From the NCBI RefSeq assembly GCF_902459465.1, contig NC_047081.1, positions 1 through 64,000 on the forward strand: DNA of 64,000 bases. The letters run 5' to 3'. Of the stretch, positions 58,595 through 64,000 are shown piece after piece (position 1 is the first letter of the stretch; each line of letters starts with the position of its first letter). The notes beneath the pieces were generated by a model, which was not told the DNA's origin, searched no databases, and saw only the letters and a program-made list of their open reading frames with translations. Source of the stretch: Asterias rubens. Its lineage: Eukaryota; Echinodermata; Asteroidea; Forcipulatida; Asteriidae. The translations under genes were made by a program, and so were the position numbers.

Positions 58595-61500
58595 TTAAGA
58601 CAGAGCCTTGAAGAATTCCGGCTTCTCGTGTCCCTCATTGAGGCACGTGATGGGAATAAATGGATGAGGAGTATCCTGCAGATATTTCTGTAATAAAAGG
58701 GAAAAGAAAAAAACAAAAAATAAAATGGAGAAAGTGACATAAAACTACAATGGTCCCGATGCAATTAGGTTTTCTTCAAAATCATTTTAGCGAATCAATT
58801 CATCCTCATTGAATGCTTAGTGTGATCTGAATATTCAAGCTTACGTGGGCATATGAATGCTTATTGTGATCTGAATATTCAAGCTTACGTGGGCATATGA
58901 ATGCTTAGTGTGATCTGAATATTCAAGCTTACGTGGGCATATGAATGCTTAGTGTGATCTGAATATTCAAGCTTACGTGGGCATATGAATGCTTAGTGTG
59001 ATCTGAATATTCAAGCTTACGTGGGCATATGAATGCTTAGTGTGATCTGAATATTCAAGCTTACGTGGGCATATGAATGCTTAGTGTGATCTGAATATTC
59101 AAGCTTACGTGGGCATATGAATGCTTAGTGTGATCTGAATATTCAAGCTTACGTGGGCATATGAATGCTTAGTGTGATCTGAATATTCAAGCTTACGTGG
59201 GCATATGAATGCTTAGTGTGATCTGAATATTCAAGCTTACGTGGGCATATGAAAAGGCGTTCCTCTTCTCAGTGGTATCGGCTCCTTTTCCGACCCAGAC
59301 GTAAAGCTCCTTCGTGTTGTCCAAAATGAAGACATCCTGTTTGGAACATTAAGTGGATAAAACCAAGTATTAATGAAAGAACACCAACATGCACGGAATA
59401 TAATATGGTTTCTCAGTTCATATTATTGGTTAAACTCACCGATGAATCAAGCTTTGACTTTGGCAAAGTTCCCTCAGCCTCCTTGGTGAAATAAAGCTTG
59501 TCGGTGTTTTTCAACCTGTTCACACGGGATACAAGAGGAATAAGAGGGTACACAATTGACAACCATTATGAAAAGCTACATAATTGAAGAAACAATGTTA
59601 CACATAGGTTCGAGCTCATGTTGTTTAATAAGATAAACTCAACTTTTAATACAGAAAGTTGTTATAAATAATCCAGGCCACAATGAAATCATTTAACTTT
59701 TAGTTATAAACTTCTTGGAATTGATAACAAACGAACTTCGATAAAGTAATGCTGATTGCTGAACCCAAGACACTATCTAGAGAAAGGCCTTAAACTGCGA
59801 TTACCAAAATGTTTCTCGAGACATCGAACTACAAACTAACATGAAAGTACCTGAAGAGGGCGGGCTTTGAGTTGTCCACTCCCACAGCAAAGTCTTCTTC
59901 ATCCAAAGGATCATCAGCCAAAGCTTTCATGAATTGATGATCTGGTCCTACTCGGGCAGATTCCAGAACCTGACTAGTTGCTTTACCACGAATACCCTTC
60001 AATTTCTGCAAGTGCTGCATAGCCTATTATAAAGACAGGTGTTTTTGAAAAAAAAAAAACTTTTAGTTGATGTTAAATTTGTCTTAAAACAGTAATGTCA
60101 TAAATCAAACTGAAACTAGGCAAAGTTGTGAACAGAGCATGCACCAATTTGTTTAACCAATCCATCTTATCGGACTCTATGAGAAAGGCTTACCTTTGTT
60201 TTCTCGTCCTTGTTGGCAGTCTCACCATTCCATTGGAAGATCTTCAATCCAAGATCCAAAATGAAGACATCACTTGAATCCAGTACGTGTTTGTTCAGAG
60301 GTCTCTGTTGGAAATCATTCATCATGTATTAACAAAACACGTCTCCCCAGCTCGTCTAGTAAAACTGATTTATAGCAAACCATGACTATTACATTTTATG
60401 CTAAACGTTCTCAATCAATAATTGCGTCTTCTGAATTGTTTCGTAATTAATAATTGGAACAGAAGTCAAAACTGTCTCGAAAAGCGGGAATTTCTAAGGT
60501 GTATAAAGAGATAGATGTAAATGGCACTACGGAATAAAGCTTGTTCTAGTACCCCAGGTTAGAGTGTAAAGTTGGGACTTTGGCTAAACCTTGAAGATCT
60601 CATACCTCTCTAAGAGTGACGTTCTTCTTAGCTCCCTTGAACTGCAACAAACGAGGGGTGTAGTTCTTAGGTCCAACGTGTCTGAAGCCAGTATCGGCAC
60701 CACCCTCCATCTTACTACAACAAAACAAAATTAGTACTTTATTAAACAATATTGTGTTTCCAAACAACACTTAAAATTTTACCACTATTATAATTATTTT
60801 AATGAATGCAAGGTTAAGAAAGGCACCACAAGTGGGACGCAAAGGACCCGGTCAAGGGGGGGGGGGTGCCCCATGGATTTGAAACCCCTCAAAGCTGACG
60901 TATTTCTTAAGTTTCATAACATTTAAAATAAAAATTGAATTCTTTGTGAAATCCACTCCAGGTATTGGTTTAATATTATTGTTTCTCTATTGTTAGTGAC
61001 CTTACGTTATTACAGCGAAGTAAGTCTTGAATAAATCGGACTCATAATCCATAACTTCACGATGCTGGACGGGTTTATCATCCAGAAGATGGTCCAACTC
61101 GACCGTCTTATAGGCTGCTGTACCGTACTCATCCTGCAACATAAAAATAGCAACATAAAAATAGCAAACTAATATCATCACGAGACCAAAACAAAGTGCA
61201 AAACTTACAACCAACCAACGAAGTTGTTTCTTACCTGAGTTGAATATTGACCGATCCAAAAGTGTACGTCATATAGCAGCTCCTCGGACTTGGAATCGGG
61301 CTTTTTCTGAGCGATTTCAAGAAAAGCAAATTGTCAATGAATAGACATTAGAATCACAAATAGATTATCGAAAATGCTTATGAATAAATTGTTCTGAGGA
61401 GTCGAGACATTCATCTTTATTATATTGTCCTTTAAACAAAAAGGTAACTTCCCAAATTTAAAGGATTGTTCCAAGTCGCTAAAAAGAAATTTATTGAAAA

Positions 61501-62039
61501 TTGGTTGAGAAAATGCTGTTCATATAGTAGGCCAATGAAAGCGGCCGTTGTTTGAATAATAAATAGTTTGCGATCATAGTGTTGTGAGAGCTATTTTTCA
61601 TGTTCAATTGTTATTAATTGCAAAAAGAAACTGCATTTTTTAAGTTTTTAGTATTTTGAAGAAGTTGTATCTTACATAAGTGTTAAGGATGATGTAAGAG
61701 TCTCCATTGAAGAAGCTGCCATAATCCTCCTTAGGCCAATGCTCCACCTTGAACTTATTGATGCGCCACACCTTCAAATAAAAGTCATGACAAAAGCAAG
61801 TTAAGTAAAACACCCAAACATTATTGAGGTATATTAGAACGTTTATAAGCTGGATGAAGAAGTGGAGAGTTAATGACCTGCAATCCGGGTTTCAGTCCAG
61901 CTCCTTTCCATGCCGCCTCAGTCTGAGCAGATTCTTTCTTGATGGACTTCTCAGTGTCTGACCCAAAGAGAGCAAGATTGGAGTCTTTCCAGTCATACTT
62001 CTTGGCCTTTACTAGACCGCGGGTTGGTGGAGCTGCCAT
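58595..62039 (-). CDS. Gelsolin/severin-like actin-severing and capping protein
   Basis: Cytoplasmic Ca-regulated actin-filament severing/capping protein by family, 371 codons plus stop, no signal peptide. Exons: 61878-62039, 61676-61771, 61235-61306, 61006-61133, 60606-60714, 60194-60304, 59851-60023, 59440-59515, 59241-59336, 58595-58687. Length fits three gelsolin repeats (severin/fragmin type), not the six of vertebrate gelsolin. Repeat 1: [41 protein letters not shown]. Repeat 2: [17 protein letters not shown] then [18 protein letters not shown]. Repeat 3: [19 protein letters not shown], with [18 protein letters not shown] and PEFFKALS at the end. An acceptor (CTTCTAG) at 62057-62056 shows that a non-coding 5' exon precedes the ATG exon. 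The intron before the last exon begins within a 44-bp x 10 array. Confidence 0.92.
58811..59250 (-). repeat. 44-bp x 10 tandem array containing the exon 9 splice donor
   Basis: Exactly ten 44-bp units run from 58811 to 59250, almost without mismatch (one T for G in unit 2). Read on the minus strand each unit contains ATATGCCCAC|GTAAGC, which is the last ten bases and the donor of gelsolin-like exon 9. The first unit in transcription order (59207-59250) supplies the real exon end at 59241; nine further identical donors follow in the intron before the final exon at 58687. Confidence 0.88.
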
Positions 62040-62055
62040 GGTTACAGAACAGGGA

Positions 62056-64000
62056 CTAGAAGAGGAAAATAATAGACATTACGTTTAAAAATATCTTCAA
62101 CAAAAACTGATTCGTCAAATCAACATTAATATTATAATTAAATGTAAGCATGTCGGTTCAACAGCCGTGAGCAAGAGTTTGGGATATGGGATGGCTGTGA
62201 TGATAGAAGACTTGATGGGAGTCAATAATGGCAATTGCTTCAAGACAGCTCACTCAGTCATACCTCAAACTCAGCATCAAGACACCTCCCATGGTCATAC
62301 CTCTAGGTCATACATTAGAGCAAAGACCAGACCCGGTCAATCTCAAGATAGAATCGGGAAGCCTACGAAATTGCTGACATTTTTGTCACAGTAGTCATCA
62401 CTTCCATGCTGGGATATTAGGAAAACAGATGTGAAGATGTACCCACACCGGCATTTGATTCTAACTTAATCATTTAAATCGTTTCGAATTATGTCAATTT
62501 TCTAGCTTGTTATTTAGCTTGAATACAAGTAGTAAACCAAAATGGAAATTGTCTGGATATATGTTTTAAATAATTTAGGTTTTAAACAAACCGAAATCTC
62601 AATTGGGCATCAGAAGTTGCAAGAAAAGAATGACAAACAAAAACTACCAGACTTTGTAAGGGGTGACTTTATACGTGGCGACTCTGTAAGGGGGTCACTT
62701 TGTAAGGGGTGATTTTGTAAGGGGTAACTTTGTAAGGGGGTAACTTTGTAAGGGGTGACTTTGTAAGGTGTGAGTTTGTAAGGGGTTGACTTAATGTCGA
62801 CCCATGGCAAAATCGCGCCCTATAGCAACAAAGTCGCCCCTTACAAAGCCGCCCCATGACTTTTTATGGTCATTAATTTTTGGAGTTATTACCAAAGGTA
62901 CTCCCTCACTATGTGACTCAATATAAGTGATTATTTGTTTTCATTGAACAGCTCACTTGAAAAACAATACGGTATGAAAACAAATAAAAACGATGTCACA
63001 TGGGAACACAACTTGCCGGTGCCACGTTCAAGGATACACTTTTGCTGAAACCATAATAGCTTGAAGACACGACCAGACTTTGATTTCACTTTGCGACGAA
63101 TTCCATTTCAAAGCACGTACTAAATGACCTAATATGGTAATTGGGTGCGGGTTACCATTCTGGAAGAAGCTTAGGTCTCATCCAGACCCCCCCCCCCCTC
63201 CAATTTGTGTGCATCGAGGTCACGATTCCCGTCTCAAACGAATCATGTTACAAAATGCGGTAACATAAAGGTCAGAATTATTCCACTTTCATGGAATATT
63301 TCACGAAAGAAAACAACTTTTAAAAACAACTTCTGCATGACCAGAATTTCGGGAAAAGTAATTTGTAAATAAAATGACCAGTTTTTAAACAAATTACTTT
63401 CAAAGTCCTATGTCTAAAAGTTTGTTTCTTGACGTCGAGCCTTTTGATGACGAACTAATATTATATACACCTAAAAGCAAAGCATGAGTGGGCGACAAAT
63501 AACAGAAGGGGAGTACAACTTTTGTTTTCACCATCGCACAACTGTGTTTGTTTTTTATCTTTAAAAGACAGTCGCTTACTCCAAAATTTTAAAGAAAACA
63601 AATTATACTAAATTATAAATATTATTGTATAGGGGTAGGTGCAAGAGCTTTCTTGTTTGGTTTAGAAGAGGCTGGTCTTTTATTCTGTCTCCAAAAAGTT
63701 ACGTTAGTTTCACAGTATTGTAACCATTTATTAATGTGTATATCTTGTAGTGGAGATTTTATTGAGTCCGACACATCCGCGATGCAGTTTTTAAAGTTTG
63801 TCCGGCTCGGGTGTTTTAAATATTATGTACCGCTGATTTAAAATAATAAATAAATAACTTTTAAATAAATAAATAACATACTGCCACGCCCCGCCTCTCT
63901 TCTTGCACAGAAAGCAAAAACCCCCTCATTAGCTCTATGTCCAAAATTATGAGCAAATATTTAATGTGAAAATCAAATCATTAAATACCAACTTTAACTT
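62056..64000. other. Non-genic right end
   Basis: No gene is supported. The region just left of 62.2 kb may hold the gelsolin-like gene's 5' UTR exon and promoter. It also contains the minisatellite at 62657-62788 and a C homopolymer near 63188. Confidence 0.45.
62657..62788. repeat. 15-17-bp GACTTTGTAAGGGG minisatellite
   Basis: About eight imperfect units of the form GACTTTGTAAGGGGT. An inverted piece (CGCCCCTTACAAAG) lies just to the right at about 62833. Confidence 0.7.

Noticed and set aside
58204-58693. Two overlapping plus-strand open frames of 85 and 88 codons
   Set aside because: They lie antisense to the final coding exon (58595-58687) and 3' flank of the gelsolin-like gene. The minus-strand exon has a good acceptor and a recognisable gelsolin C-terminus; the plus frames have no family signal and the first starts at a TTG.
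58811-59250. CRISPR-like array
   Set aside because: The units are contiguous 44-bp repeats with no unique spacers, in an intron of a eukaryotic gene.

Overview
This is a eukaryotic, intron-rich, AT-rich window. It looks like a marine invertebrate deuterostome, most likely an echinoderm such as a sea star. That placement is an inference from the gene content (procollagen-N-proteinase-type ADAMTS genes and a three-domain gelsolin-like protein), the short exons with canonical GT/AG borders, and a dense load of MITEs, SINEs and CR1/L2-type retroelement pieces. No bacterial, plasmid or CRISPR feature was seen.

Layout. 1-18.7 kb holds mostly repeats: TTAA-flanked (piggyBac-like) MITEs, tRNA-related SINE pieces, and a tandem array of about 1 kb units at 8.6-13.0 kb followed by a diverged pair of duplicates to 14.4 kb. 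It also has a few exon-like open frames that I cannot assign. 18.7-20.7 kb, plus strand: BOLA1, a mitochondrial BolA-type iron-sulfur protein, 4 exons. 22.8-43.2 kb, minus strand: ADAMTS gene A, 23 coding exons, 1277 codons, with the full ADAMTS2/3/14 domain order (signal, prodomain, metalloprotease, disintegrin-like, TSP1, Cys-rich, spacer, three more TSP1, PLAC) plus a Thr/Pro-rich linker. 46.4-54.9 kb, minus strand: ADAMTS gene B, 19 coding exons, 886 codons, a tandem paralogue that stops in the spacer and lacks everything downstream. 58.6-62.0 kb, minus strand: a gelsolin/severin-like actin-regulating protein, 10 coding exons, 371 codons. 62.1-64 kb: nothing recognised beyond a minisatellite.

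Genes A and B lie head to tail and share many exon lengths exactly (49, 416, 84, 106, 133, 114, 64, 134, 121 and 81 nt) and intron phases, so they arose by local duplication. They are predicted to be secreted extracellular-matrix proteases. BOLA1 and the gelsolin-like gene are unrelated neighbours. Exon models were joined by hand from splice signals, phase continuity and family similarity; summed coding lengths are divisible by three in all four genes.

Most unusual: in two separate genes a tandem repeat array starts at an exon's splice donor and re-copies that donor downstream in the intron (153 bp x 3 in gene A, 44 bp x 10 in the gelsolin-like gene). Also notable are a retroelement tail abutting a donor hexamer, a 25-bp perfect inverted repeat bracketing the zinc-site exon of gene B, and empty-site/filled-site pairs inside the 8.6-13 kb array that expose transposon target sites.
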